This document shows positions 20,384 through 32,029 of a stretch of 64,000 nucleotides of DNA, piece after piece. Position numbers and translations under genes: made by a program. Origin of the DNA: Brachyhypopomus gauderio (Eukaryota; Chordata; Actinopteri; Gymnotiformes; Hypopomidae); the NCBI RefSeq assembly GCF_052324685.1, contig NC_135213.1, positions 3,621,646-3,685,645 of the forward strand, given 5' to 3'. The notes under the pieces are model-generated. The model did no database searches and was not told where the DNA came from. It worked only from the letters and a program-made list of their open reading frames with translations. How positions within the stretch are numbered: position 1 is the stretch's first letter; each line of letters begins with the position of its first letter.

Positions 20384-22572
20384 ATGGTTCATATTTCTCT
20401 TCTGATTCTCTTGCTCCATTGGACTGGTAAGCTATACTAACTTCGTCTACTTTAATCAATAGAGAGCAAACTTTATGAAGATGTCAAAGATTTACAAAAT
20501 AACATTTAACAATAACATTATCCAGGGTTATCCAGGACAGTATCCATTCTATACTCTCACCCTTATACAGTTGGTGTTTATGTTTGTTTTGTGGTGTTTG
20601 TTTTCATTTTGTGGTGTTTTCTGGATTACAGATTTGCTCCCAGTGACTCTGGGCTCTCCATACACTTAATATTGGTGGCAGAACCTGGTCATAATGTCAC
20701 TCTATGGTACCAACATAACCTGATGGAACCAGCTTACATATACTGGTTCAAACAGACAGACAGTTCTGTGCCAGACCAACTTCAGTGCCAATTATATATA
20801 AAAAATATTATGCAACAAGCCCCTGTAATTTTGTTAATCAGAATAATCATATCTTGATGTCTGTAAACTCCCAGAACACTTCTCTGACAATAACTGGAGT
20901 TAATCAAACAGATTCAGGACTGTATTACTGTGGCATTTGTGAGAGTAATAGGTCATTCGGCAATGCAACACATTTACAAGTGAGAGGTACATTTCTGTTC
21001 AAAAGAATCATATTACGTTACGCATGAACAAACATTTCTATGACGTTTGATTAAAAATGATTGCTTATGCATTATGTCATTCAATATTATATTAATGTAA
21101 GTGTAACATTTTTGTTTTCCAGAGAGAAACAAAACATTTTCTGAAGGTTTGTTATATCATACTCTTCCACTGATCAGTTTATGTTTGGTTTATTATACGG
21201 TGTAATGTTGGCGAGGGAGAGGCAGGAAGCTGAGATGAGAGCAATGGAATTGCTACATTTATTAGCAATTAGTACTGACAGAATACGAAAATATATATGC
21301 TTGACACTCCAGGAAGGCTAAACAACAACTGACAAAGAACAAAATCAAGAAGTGATGACAAACAACTGCATCTCATAACTACGAGACGAGAGACAGGGGC
21401 CACACATCAGTGTCAGAGGAGGAGTCAGGGGAGGGGTCAGAGGAGGGGTCAGAGGAGGAGTCAGGGGAGGAGTCAGGGGAGGGGGCTGTACAGTGACAAC
21501 TGCAGTACATGGATTAGCACCATCCTCTCTTCAGTACGCTGTTTTCATTCTGGTGTTTAGAACATAAATGTGGATCAGCTGCAAAAAGCTGCATTGCATA
21601 GTGTCATGTACAGATACAAATCCTCTTATCTTCTTTTACTCTTTTAGCATCTCCAAATCGCTGCTCTTCAGATGTTGTCATGATGACGGTGGTGGTTGGT
21701 GCTGGGATTGTGATTATCATCAATATTTTTGTCCTACTGACGAAGAGAACACACCACAGAGGTACAGATAATACTGCTGGTTAACTCACATATTTACTTC
21801 TAATCATAAAATAAAAACACTGAGAAGGACACAGAAAAGGGTATCAATGTCAATATACAAAAATATTCATAATATTTGGGACTGGGACTGGCCCACCATG
21901 ACAATTTATATACATAAATTTATATATACACACATATCCATTAAAAATTTTTTATTTTAACCATTTTCTACAGAAACGGGCTCTAAAGTTGCACAAGGGA
22001 AAGAGGTAATACTGAAAATACATGAATAATGCTTGAAACCCATAATTCTACAATAGAGCTGAACAGTAATATACAATGTACAGTGTATTTGAATTAACTC
22101 TATAAGCTGTTGTGTAAACTGTAGGGAAACACCAAAGTGCTGTAGTTTTTGCATTTAGATTTGAACTTCAGAATCAAACCAAATCAAATCCACAAGCCAG
22201 ATTAAACTCTACTCTTTAAGATTTGCAAGCCTTTAACTACTTTAATATGTTTTGGTGAACCATATTCTTTATTAATACATTATATAAATCAGATCCAAAT
22301 TACTATGAAGACTAAAATTATGCAGTGTCTACCGCTATAGTGATAAATATAAATATTTACATATTAATTATACAGTTTTATTTAATTCCTTTTTTACTTG
22401 TTTTAGTGTGATTAATATTTATTATTTCATCTTACCTTGTTACAGGTGCAGGATTATAACTCAGTCAACTTTTGCTGTATACGTTGCTGTATACTCTGAT
22501 CAGAAAACCAAGAGGGGATCAGGACATGGTGACGTGTTCACACATGTAGTGTTTACTCCAGTAAGACTTTAG
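20384..22572 (+). pseudogene. Ig V-set type I membrane receptor, disabled (NITR-like)
   Basis: The exon layout is nearly complete. The signal peptide exon 20384-20426 reads MVHISLLILLLHWTG. The V-set exon is 20632-20986, a small stalk exon 21123-21146 and a transmembrane exon 21648-21761 (MMTVVVGAGIVIIINIFVLL then KRTHHR). A short exon follows at 21974-22005, and a last exon from 22446 runs to a TAG at 22570-22572. The V exon has the motifs IYWFKQTDSSVP and SLTITGVNQTDSGLYYC. Defects: with the phase set by exon 1 a TAA appears near 20666; the frame must shift there and again near 20820; and the first canonical cysteine is Tyr (VTLWY where a C is expected). The tail exon reads DYNSVNF in one frame and VVFTPVRL in another, the latter like an inhibitory motif with Phe for Tyr. 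The intron after the stalk exon carries an LTR-like insert. Assembly error could mimic the frameshifts but less easily the cysteine loss. Confidence 0.7.
21201..21498 (-). repeat. LTR-like repeat with 12-bp minisatellite
   Basis: Begins TGTAATGTTGGC and ends ACAGTGACA, so on the minus strand it would run from TGTCACTG to CATTACA, like an LTR. No matching target duplication is visible. Positions about 21413-21485 hold five to six 12-bp units of the type AGGAGTCAGGGG. It lies in an intron of the Ig receptor pseudogene. Confidence 0.4.
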
Positions 22573-22588
22573 TGTGTTGTAACAGGAC

Positions 22589-22628
22589 AAAGTTGTAGAT
22601 CTTGGTTTGAACCAAGATCTACAACTTT
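22589..22628. other. Perfect 19-bp inverted repeat with 2-nt loop
   Basis: Left arm AAAGTTGTAGATCTTGGTT (22589-22607), loop TG, right arm the exact reverse complement (22610-22628). It starts 17 bases after the receptor stop codon. Confidence 0.95.
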
Positions 22629-24116
22629 ATGTACTTCATGATTCTAGGTTCATGACCCCACCTTTGACCTCAGTCATATATTTAAGAATAAGACTTCATC
22701 ATGTAGTTTTACTGTGTACATATGGTAAACAGTGTATTTATACCTGTAGTGTGACAGGCGAGGAGTGCAAAAATAAAAAGGAAGTGATTACGCCAGTCTC
22801 ATGGAAAAAGGAGGAATATAAAAGGTGCACAACACAAAACCCATGACATGGACCAAATTATGGAAACAATAACCAGCAGTCAACTGGTACAAAGACAAGA
22901 CATATATAGACAAACGACCTTGTGGTGCAGGGGATTATAATATGTCCTGCTCACCAGAGGGATGACCACAACACAACAACAACAAGACATCATGGACAGT
23001 GTGGACAGAGACGGCCGGCAGGGGGCCCCTGTATTGTGACATTTAGATTAATAATTTTTGAGAGAGCCCAGTATTTTGAGTCACCTTTTAAATTCATACA
23101 AAGGACTGTACTTTAAAATATGAGGAGTTTATTTGTATGTAGAAATGCTTTTGTTAGAGAAAAGGAAGAACAAGAGAAGTATAAAATGGGAGTCACAAAT
23201 ATAGTGATCAACAAGGACTCCAAACCGCACTGAGCCCAAGGTTTTACTCACTAGGATATAACCCTCACAGTGGGCCCTAGGGTTTACTCACTAGGAGGTA
23301 GCCCTCACAGGAAGGGGAGTAAAAGAAAAAGGGAGTGAAAAAGGGAGAGAAAATGGAGAGGAACTGAGGAGAACTACAACCAAACTGAGTGTAACAGTTG
23401 AAGAGGGAGGTAGTCAGGAGGAGAGCACAGCTCAGCCCACTGTACTACTGGGGTTCAGGGGGAGGAGTGAAGAGAAAACAGAAGAGCAGGAACTGTAAAG
23501 GACTGGAGACATGAGCAGGGGCAGGAGGCTCATCCAATCAGACAGGGTGGTTTTACAGGTGGGCCAACGCTTACTCACGTCCACTCAAGACAAGGAGAGA
23601 AAATGAAAGGAAAATACCTCATGGCTTAGCCAGGTCTGGGATTCAAACCTAGATCTGCATTACACTGAAGGGGCTGACTAGACCACCGAGCAGTGGACAT
23701 GAAAGTGGACATTTACCACGTATTTGGAAGTGGAGTACCTTCCCTTAGGAAGCACAACTTTAAGACAAAGACAAGGGCCACAGTCCCTCACAGAAGAGGA
23801 AGCTTATGCAACAGACCCAAAGACTGAGCTTTGTGAAGATGCTTATTTGGGCTGGAGCCACCTGAGGGGAATCGGGCTAACGAGCCCTGATTGTTTCCTG
23901 GCTCCTAAGGGCACTGTGAGACATGAGGTGGTGAGCATATGGTGAAACTGTTAAATAATAGAATGTGTTGTGCTCTCCCAGCAACTTCTTTGTATCTCCA
24001 GCTTTAGCCCGGTTGTGTTTGCTTTGTGTTGGTTTTTGACCTGGGAAACAGTTGAATATGCGTGCACATACACCAACACCTATGGAAGTAACTTGAGTGT
24101 CTAGACACACTAGTGT
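22629..24116. other. Purine-rich intergenic sequence with repeat debris
   Basis: No gene recognised. Around 22990-23040 GCCGGCAGGGGGCCCCTGTA matches a segment near 50505, so a dispersed repeat is shared. Positions 23230-23300 hold a short duplicate of GTTTACTCACTAGGA with CCCTCACAG. 23300-23500 is rich in AGGAG/GGGAG. 23600-23700 resembles the end of a tRNA-derived SINE (GGGATTCAAACC). Confidence 0.45.
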
Positions 24117-24120
24117 AGAT

Positions 24121-24708
24121 TGTGACAGAAATTATTGATTAGATCATGTTTAGTTATTATAAGAGATCATTATGAACTTTATGATTTAGTACATGTCCAT
24201 TCTGACTAAGCAGAAGGACTACAATAATGAAGTAGTGTGATTCAGTGTAACCATGTTTAGTTCATATTATGCATGTGTGCTATACTGTGACCCAGGTCAG
24301 GGAGAGTGCTGAGGGTAAGAGCACTCTGTTAACTGGTAGTCACTAGTCTACTATACTTGGGTCATTTAGCTTTCTCTGTGTTCAACTGATACATCAGTTG
24401 CTTCCGCTAACTCTAGGGAAGTCCATATTAGGAGATACACACATGTGAGACAAAGTAGCCTGATGGACGCCTATGTTTTGGAACATGCTGTGCTAAAGAT
24501 AACCTGCTGTTAGAACTGCTGAATGGTGTTTGAGATTGTATATAAGCAGGGGGAGCGCCCCCCTGCCTTCAGAGTTGTCATGCTTGAATGAGACTCTCAT
24601 GTCTGTGTCTGTCTTTGTCCTATTTATATAGATATTTATATTTTTGTAATAAATTAATCATTTAACCACGTCTGAGTCCTCATCCATTTCCAGAAAATTT
24701 CCACGACA
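24121..24708 (+). mobile_element. Solo LTR
   Basis: Begins TGTGACAGAA and ends TCCACGACA, with 4-bp flanking duplication AGAT (24117-24120 and 24709-24712). It has a TATA box-like GTATATAAGC near 24538 and a downstream AATAAATTAATCA polyadenylation-like signal near 24648, as expected for U3-R-U5 on the plus strand. There is no interior, so it probably arose by LTR-LTR recombination. Confidence 0.8.
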
Positions 24709-24796
24709 AGATGCAGGTACCCCTATCTGTAATTTTATTATAGGGTTGTTTTAGCATCTACTGAAGGTCTGATTGCATTGTGTTCTGCTGTTCTAG

Positions 24797-25006
24797 AAGG
24801 TTCCTCTGTAGTCATTGTTGGAGTTTTGTCTGTTCCCCTCGCTCATTCTGTGACTCTGGACTTCACATGTGGAGGAAGATGATGTTGGTGAGTGAGGAAG
24901 AGCTGTTTGGTTATCCAAATCTGATTGTTTTTGTTGTTCTACAGGTTTTCAGTCCGTTTCAGATAATCCTAATGAACATGGATGGGACGTGTCATTACGA
25001 TGACTA
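24797..25006 (+). other. Possible transmembrane and tail exons of an immune receptor
   Basis: After TTCTAG the sequence reads SSVVIVGVLSVPLA, similar in style to the MHC class I membrane exon, and ends near a GTGAGTGAGG donor. After GTTCTACAG a second segment reads FQSVSDNPNEHGWDVSLR before a stop. No extracellular exon is attached and an in-frame stop follows CGGR. It may be a fragment of an MHC or Ig-type gene, or chance. Confidence 0.3.
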
Positions 25007-26043
25007 AACACTGCACATCAACATCCATAGTGGGATCAGTGTATTGACCAGTTTCTGACTAAAGCCTGCAAGATGAGTGCATAAAGAAGTCTCCACTCAG
25101 GAAGCTAATGTGCAAACAAGGAATGGGTGCTGGAAATGTATGTCCTTATCCACAATTTTACCTATGTAAAAAGTTTTCTTCTAAATTAGTCTATTTAGAA
25201 GATCTGAGAACAATATGAAAATTGACAAATGCAGTAGAGAAAATATTTGAATAATGTGAAGAAATATTGATGTTAATATTAATGGTTAGAATTGCCGTCT
25301 GGTCTGGATACTAGGGAACCTGTATAAAATCATTCTCATACACACTAAAGCTTCTATGAGCTTCTGTGTAAAATCACTCATTCTCAGATATTTTTCTGTC
25401 TTCATCTCGTTTACTCTTTAAAAATGTAATCTATCAGTACCTGACAAGAGGTTTTCATGGTAATTTCTGCACTAGAAGCAGGAAGTTGTATATTCATTTA
25501 ATTAATAATAATTAATATTCATTTGTACTGTCATTCAAATGTTCTGAATATGTGAACCGTGTGACATGTTAGTGCTTCCCATGTGGAACATCCAGCAGGA
25601 TTTATTGAGGGGTTCAAAAATAACCTAAGAAGACTGTCATTATATACAGTTGGTAGTTAAGCAGCAATTTATCTGGAGTTACTGTTGAGGTTGTACTATG
25701 AACTATTATATATAAATTCTGGGAATCTAAAGGTTGACAACTCTGGGTTCTGTTTAAGTGTCAAAGAAGATTTAATGTACCAGCAGGGGGAGCTGTTCAT
25801 CAACTTAACAAACTGAAAGTGTTTCTGCTTCAGGGACTTTCTATTGTCCTCTACCACAGGTACGCAAACATGCCTGGACTAATGCAAAGTGTCAATCAGC
25901 CATGATGAGGACTTGAGTAATGTACTGTGGGTGGGAGATAGAGGTTCAAGTTTGATCAAATAATTGAATAAGTACTGATTAAAACATCTCACAGAAATGT
26001 TGTCAAATACGCATAAAAATGTGTTTTATAACCCTCCCCCCTC

Positions 26044-26045
<2 letters not shown>
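25007..26045. other. No gene recognised
   Basis: AT-rich sequence without recognisable domain or transposon end. AATTAATAATAATTAATATT lies near 25498. Confidence 0.5.
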
Positions 26046-26111
<66 letters not shown>

Positions 26112-26128
26112 TGGATGTGTGTGTGTGA
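26046..26128. repeat. (GT)n microsatellite
   Basis: A long GT run of about 65 bases, interrupted by CTGGAT and then resuming briefly. Confidence 0.95.
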
Positions 26129-26429
26129 GAATATAACCCTAGTTTTGCCTCTTTTAACACAAAGCAGATAACAGTTGAGATCTGAACACTGCAAAATGGT
26201 TAAGGAATAAATAAATAAATAATAACACATGAATAAATGGTAATAATAATAAATTCCTTAAGTAAATAAAATCAGTAGTCGTAATCAAATAATACACACA
26301 TTATGGGATAAGAAGGGGAAACACATGTATAGGTCCATACACATATGTATACATTAGCCATTAGAGACAAGGATTTTGTGCGTGTGTTATGATCATTCAC
26401 TGTCCCTCTTACTCTCATATTTCTCCTAA

Positions 26430-26592
26430 ACAGTGTCCAGAAAACAGATTGGATGAGGCCTTGGTGGACATGATGATCAAGGATGATCAGCTTCTCTCAG
26501 TGGTTGAGGATGATGGGTTTAGGACTTTTATCCACATCCTTGACCCATCTTACACCATTCCAAGCCACAAAGCTGTTAAAGTTTTTCTCTGT
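26430..26592 (+). pseudogene. hAT transposase scrap (ZBED type)
   Basis: The reading RLDEALVDMMIKDDQLLSVV, then EDDGFRTFIHILDPSYTIPS, matches the conserved segment of ZBED/hAT transposases after the BED finger (compare AVTEFIVKDMMSVN at 2095). An AG acceptor-like site (CTAAACAG) lies just upstream. Only about 50 residues remain before a stop. Confidence 0.65.
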
Positions 26593-27296
26593 TGATTTGG
26601 TACATTTCTCAAATCATGATTTACATTGGCATCACAAGAAGTGCATTTCTCAAAACAGTTAGTGAAAACAGCAAAACTCAATGAAATACCTGCAAAAGCA
26701 GACACTGCACTCAAAATTCTTTGTTTTTGCCTCAAAATCAAATATTTAGGTCAGTCAATTTGTCAGTGCCATCAGAATATCTAGTCTGTGTGCCATTGCC
26801 TATGAACAAGGCAGTCAAAATACTTAGTCATGTTGTCAGTGCAGACTGTAAGTCACAGTTAGTGTAGACTGTATATTCTGATGGAAACTAACTAAGCTTT
26901 TCAGGAACGCTGCACATTCTGTGGTATATCAAATACATGTTACACACATACAAACTTACACGGAACACAGAGTTACACATGACTGTATGTGGGAGACTGA
27001 TAGCAAGAAATTGGACTGGAATCAAATTTGTATTTTACCGGGTCTGACAAACACTGATCCACCTGTAGCTCCGGAAGGACTAGAACGTTTTACCGTGCAT
27101 GTCGAGACTTCTCTTCGTACAGCTCTAGAAAAGGTTGTGCCATGACGATGCTAGAGAGCCACTGAGAGAAAAATAGCGCCATGGTACAATGAGCACACGC
27201 GTTGTTTCAAACAAGCCGCGCGGATCCTGCAGTGTAAATGGCGAAATTCGAAGTTAGAAGTGTAGCCTATAGACTATCATGGAAAAGCAGCCTTAT
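26593..27296. other. No gene recognised
   Basis: 26630-26760 has repeated CTCAAAACAG and CTCAAAATC words suggesting an unclassified transposon piece. 26890-27170 has short open frames with no domain. Confidence 0.4.
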
Positions 27297-27738
27297 TGAA
27301 CGGTTCCAATCTTTAAATCTAGACTTAAGACTCACCTAATATTCCCCTTGTAAGTTGTGGGGCTCGGGGGCCCGCAGATATTGAGATTTCTGGTAATCTG
27401 AGATGTTCATGCTGTCTTCCAGCTGTGTCATGTGCCTGCACCGAGGGGACTGAGGCAGCTTGGCCAGGGAACAGGAGCCTTGACTGTTGCTGTGGAACTG
27501 TGGAACCACCCTGCGACCACGGACTTGTGTTAACGGGCCGCCCCATGGAGGATGGGTTCCCTTTTGAGTCTTGGTCCTCACGAGGTTTCTTCCTAAATCC
27601 CCACCCTATATGGAGTTTTTCCTCGCCACTGTCGCCTTTGGCTTGCTCATTAGGGATCTGGACCCATACGATTGTAAAGCTGCTTTGTGACAACGTGTGT
27701 TGTGAAAAGCGCTATATAAATAAATTTGACTTTGACAC
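27297..27738 (+). mobile_element. L2-type LINE 3' end, 5'-truncated
   Basis: Contains CCCATGGAGGATGGGTTCCC, CTTTGGCTTGCTCATTAGGG and the terminal GAAAAGCGCTATATAAATAA, then a TTTGACTTTGAC tail. The same blocks recur in the longer L2 copy ending at about 59785. Only the last residues of the RT ORF and the 3' UTR are present. Confidence 0.8.
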
Positions 27739-28381
27739 GGTATTTGAAGGCGTCTCAGTTAAAGTGAGGTCCGGTTCTTGAGCGGCTGCTATGGCTTCAA
27801 ATCACAACCAGATGTCACTGTTTTTATATATAATGAAGCCTTGATGCTCCGAATCATTTTCGGACCAATTCTAAGGAAAGCCTCAAAGCTTCATAAGGCC
27901 TCATTTGTCCACTACATAGAATATATCTTAATTACATATTTAAAACATCCCTATTCTCTGCAAAATGATATGTTTTCATGACTAAAATTTATTTAGGGAC
28001 ACAATATGCTACGGGGGAATATTTCATGTCATTTTTCATAGGAAACACATTACTTCTGTTTCTGTTAAGAAAAGGTTATGGGTTTAGGCCCTGGTTGCCC
28101 ACTAGATGTCACTGTGGCGTGTGATTATTCGAACGTTTCACAAGATTGAATTATTTTCCGAATCAATTGGTTCATTTGATTCAATCTCCCAAAAACCCCA
28201 CTTTTGCCATCACTAATAGAAACACAGCAACAACTTACAGACCATGAATAAACCAGGGATTACTAATACATTGACTTACAAAGAGGGACTGAAACACACG
28301 GAGTATAAGTATCAAACAAATCAAACCTAAACCAGAAAAACAGAGCAAAGCAAGGGGGGAGGGACAGACATGACAAGAACG
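27739..28381. other. No gene recognised
   Basis: AT-rich sequence; 28120-28200 has ATTGAATTATTTTCCGAATC-like imperfect repeats, possibly a MITE end. No coding signal. Confidence 0.45.
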
Positions 28382-28550
28382 GAAGACATGGACAGGATTG
28401 ACTGAGGAACGGATCTAGACGAGGCTAAACAGAAGACATGGACAGGATTGACTGAGGAACGGATCTAGACGAGGCTAAACAGAAGACATGGACAGGATTG
28501 ACTGAGGAACGGATCTAGACGAGGCTAAACAGAAGACATGGACAGGACTT
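28382..28550. repeat. 50-bp minisatellite, just over three units
   Basis: GACAGGATTGACTGAGGAAC begins at 28391, 28441 and 28491, with a partial fourth at 28541. The first three units are identical by eye. Confidence 0.95.
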
Positions 28551-28559
28551 ACAGAAGGA

Positions 28560-29402
28560 GTGGCTCCATTTGTTACAGTTTTATTTTCTTGGACGGATCA
28601 GTCGTGATGTCGTCATGCCAACGTCGTGGCAAAGAAGGCTCGTCAACGTCTCTTCCATCTGAGACGCTTAAGGGACTTCAGACTGCCCTCCAAGGTACTG
28701 AAAAACTTCTACACCTGCACCATAGAAAGCATCCTAACTGGGAACATCACAGCCTGGCTTGGTAACAGCACCCAGCAGGACAGACGAACTCTACAGAGGG
28801 TGGTACGTTCAGCTGAATGCATCATCCGAGCAGAGCTGCCTGACCTGCAGAACATTTACAACAACCGATGCTGGACCAAGGCCAGAAAGATTGTGATGGA
28901 CCCAAGTCACCCCAACAATGGACTCTTCTCTCTTTTGCCGTCAGGAAGACGCTATCGCGCTCTGAGGACAAACACAGAGAGAATGAGGAGGAGCTTTTTC
29001 CCGCAGGCCATCCGTGCCCTGAACTCCAGACATTGACATTGATACAAACCTGCACTAATGAACAATTTAATTGAATGCACACACTTGCACATTTCTTAAA
29101 TTGCACATTTAAAAAAAAAATTGCACATATATTTATATTTACACTGGAACGTTGCATATTTTTGCACTATTACATTTTTGCACTATTACACACTATTACA
29201 CTATTTATATTTTTCAATTTTAAAGTATTCTATCCTGTTGACAATGCCCCCCCCATTATTATTATTATTTTTATTTGTTAAATTTTCTTCTTTCTCCCTA
29301 AAATGTGAACAAACAGTCTGCAAAGCATTTCACTGCTGACCTGTACACAGTACGACCATGCATGTGACCAATAAACTTGATTTGATTTGATTTGATTTGA
29401 TT
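28560..29402 (+). mobile_element. CR1/L2/Rex-type LINE, ORF2 C-terminus and 3' UTR
   Basis: The frame 28626-29036 reads KARQRLFHLRRLRDFRLPSK, then SILTGNITAWLGNSTQQDRR, DPSHPNNGLFSLLPSGRRYR and FFPQAIRALNSRH. This is the conserved C-terminal region downstream of the RT in many fish non-LTR elements. The 3' end has CCAATAAACTTGATTTGATT and a (TTTGA)n tail to about 29402. It is 5'-truncated as usual for LINE insertions, but its 136-codon frame is open to its natural stop. Confidence 0.85.
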
Positions 29403-29606
29403 CTTGGGCCACCCAGAATCTTGTGTGCTTGCCAGTCTCTATAGCCAGTCTGTGTTGAGTCTGTACCTTGTCAAGGCTGTTCTCAGTTTCAGATCAGTAA
29501 CTATGCTCAGGTGCTCTGCCACAGTGTACAGTCTCTTTAGGGCCAGATAACACTGCATTCTGTTTTGTGATTTGTCTGATTTTCCCAGTATTCTATGTAT
29601 GTTTCT
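29403..29606. other. Left flank of the nested hAT insertion
   Basis: Unrecognised sequence. It continues at 33889 on the other side of the hAT element and formed one segment before the insertion. Confidence 0.6.
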
Positions 29607-29937
29607 CTCAGATTCAGGGCCGGCCCTTCCATTAGGCGATATAGGCAAATGCTAGGGGCGCCGGCTGTCCAGGGGGGCGCTCGTGAATGCGTTATTTATT
29701 TATTTATTTATATCTATTTATTTATTTATTACAAATGAACAATTCATTAAAAAACAGCAAAGTCCACATAATCACAACTTCATTGTTTAATAATATTAGT
29801 CAAATTAATAATTATAATAGCACACGATACCCATCACCCGCGCAGCCCCCTCCCCCCGCTCGCTCTGCGCACCTCGTTACTGTTTCTCTGTTGGGGAAAA
29901 AAACAACGCCACAGAGTGAGTGACATCTCTCCGGGAA

Positions 29938-29997
29938 ATGTCAAAAAGACCGAAGTTCTCTGGTGGGGAGAAAAATGAGAGGAGGAAGAAGCCAAAG
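29938..29997 (+). pseudogene. hAT transposase first exon
   Basis: Reads MSKRPKFSGGEKNERRKKPK and ends at an AAAG|GTAATA donor. Fish hAT transposases of the ZMYM1-like kind start this way, with a basic N-terminus before the TTF finger. No downstream transposase exon remains. Confidence 0.55.
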
Positions 29998-30663
29998 GTA
30001 ATATAATATGGTGAATTACACTATACTGTATGTTGTACTTGAAGGGTGCTTCGTTTTAATATGAGAATGCATGTTGATGTGTTTCCATCTTTGGCGGAGA
30101 ATTTTTATAAGCAGATCTTACACACTGACTCATATTGGTTTGCTGGCTCTCCCTTTTAATTTGAAACAAATCGAAAATGCAGCCAATCTGTAGCAGTGGT
30201 GTTTTTCTTTGAAACTAGTTCAAAGTTAGGTGAGCTCCAACTTCTGACCCCGCCCACAGATCTTTTTAATGAATGCGCCAAATTTTTCAAAGTACATATT
30301 TGGCACGTTGCGTCACGTCACGTGGTTAATATACTGCCACAATTTTACAATACTGTCATCATACTGCCCAGTCCTAGTAGGTGCTATTATTAGCTTAGCT
30401 CAGCAAGTTTTTTTAAATAAATATATATTAAAACACATATTTACTCCTCTGTTCCTTTTAGATGCACTTTTGAAATATATTTAAATCCTGTTTCTACACA
30501 TCCTGGTCCACCAGAAGACACATTCTCAACCTTATCACCTTCCAGTGAGGCAGCATTACACCATCATATCCCTCCACCTCACTACACCAATATTTATTTA
30601 TTATTAATATTTACACCATCATATCCCCTCCACCTCAGTACACCAATATTCATTTATTATTAA

Positions 30664-31400
30664 CAGCCCCGTCGACAGGGGGGGACAACCGGGTCTGTTG
30701 TCCCGGGCCCCAGCGCCAGGGGGGCCCATCAAAGAACCCAGCAATTTATTTTTATTTAAAGTATATAATTTTAAATAATCTTGAAATCTTTCATTACTAT
30801 AACTTTCTTTACTCAAAATAAGCTAAATAGCTAAAATATATGTTTTTTTCTTACCTATCTTACCTTTTTTTCTTACCTTTCTTACCTGCATATTTTCCAT
30901 TAAGTGCATACACCCCCGCCTCACACTGAAAAATGGTTTGATCCAGCACCGACTGTAGCCGGCTGGTACCCGCCCAACAGCGGGAAATACAGTGGTGGAT
31001 CGTTAAAGTAAAGTAAATACAGAAATCTGGAGCGCAGAAAAGAAAGGAAAAACATTTACCTGACGAATTTTAATGTTGCATTGTGTTCCAGGTTTGAATA
31101 ATGCTGAAATTTAGGCTAAAGTACTTGAAAATGCTTGAAATTGTAACTACTTCGTTTCACAACAAATAGCTGTCTGACTGAACAGTTCCTGTATTACGTT
31201 AACAAATACGAGCCTCTTGTAATTCCAGGACAAAACATGAGAGAACGTGAAGACGGTAAGATTGGGTGTTTTGAAAATAAACAACCATTAAATAATGTGA
31301 TAAAAAGCGAATTATTTCGAATCATTTCGAGTATATTTAACTTAATTAAATTTTTTTTTTTAAGTTTAACGTGCTGGGAAATATTGAAATGGACCTTTAA
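30664..31400. repeat. Inner hAT left-end unit A
   Basis: Begins CAGCCCCGTCGACAGG and runs to GGACCTTTAA. It aligns with unit C over its length apart from a stretch of about 55 bases (near 31200-31255) absent from C. Confidence 0.9.
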
Positions 31401-32029
31401 CACTAGAAGTCCCTGAAATTTCAACCACCCCCCTGAAGTCCCAAAAGAGGGTCCAAAGAACCTTAGTCCAAACTGACACCTCTGGTGGCTCCAATTAACA
31501 TCCATTCATTTGCAAAAGTGCCCATTGCCCGAGGAATCAGCAGGGGGGAGAAGAGCTGAACTTGCCTCCAGTGTTATGTAAATGAGGCGTGTGTCAGGTA
31601 TGGGTGGTTGCTGCTGAAAGCTTGCACCTCCTTGGCTGCCATATGAGACTGTGCAAGATCTCTTGCAAGAAGTCTCCTCATCTACAGAACCATATGTTTG
31701 AGATTTGATTTGTGAAAGGTTGAAATAATGTGAAATTGACACAAACATAATATTTGAATTATAATGGCATATAGGTGGCATATTGATTAGTCAAAATGGC
31801 TCTGATATTTTTAACCTTATTTTAAGTAGTTTTGTCTTTTGAAAAACTGCTAATAGGTAAAAATATTTTTACATAAATGTATACAAAAAACCCTCAGCTA
31901 CTTGAAATAAAATAATATTATTGAGCAATTTTAACTTATCAAGATCAAGATTTTGCAGTGTGTCTCTTCCAAATACAGCCATAACCAGCAAACAAAAATA
32001 GGAAATTTAGGAAATCTTACCAAAAGAGA
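31397..32029. mobile_element. Possible piggyBac-like left end and filler
   Basis: TTAA at 31397-31400 is followed by CACTAGAAGTCCC, resembling piggyBac termini that insert at TTAA. In unit C the same TTAA is followed by different sequence, so this is an insertion. The other terminal repeat is not seen; the segment instead abuts unit B. Confidence 0.4.

Noticed and set aside
28382-28550. Regular 50-bp direct repeats considered as a CRISPR array
   Set aside because: There are no spacers, units are contiguous, and the genome is vertebrate.
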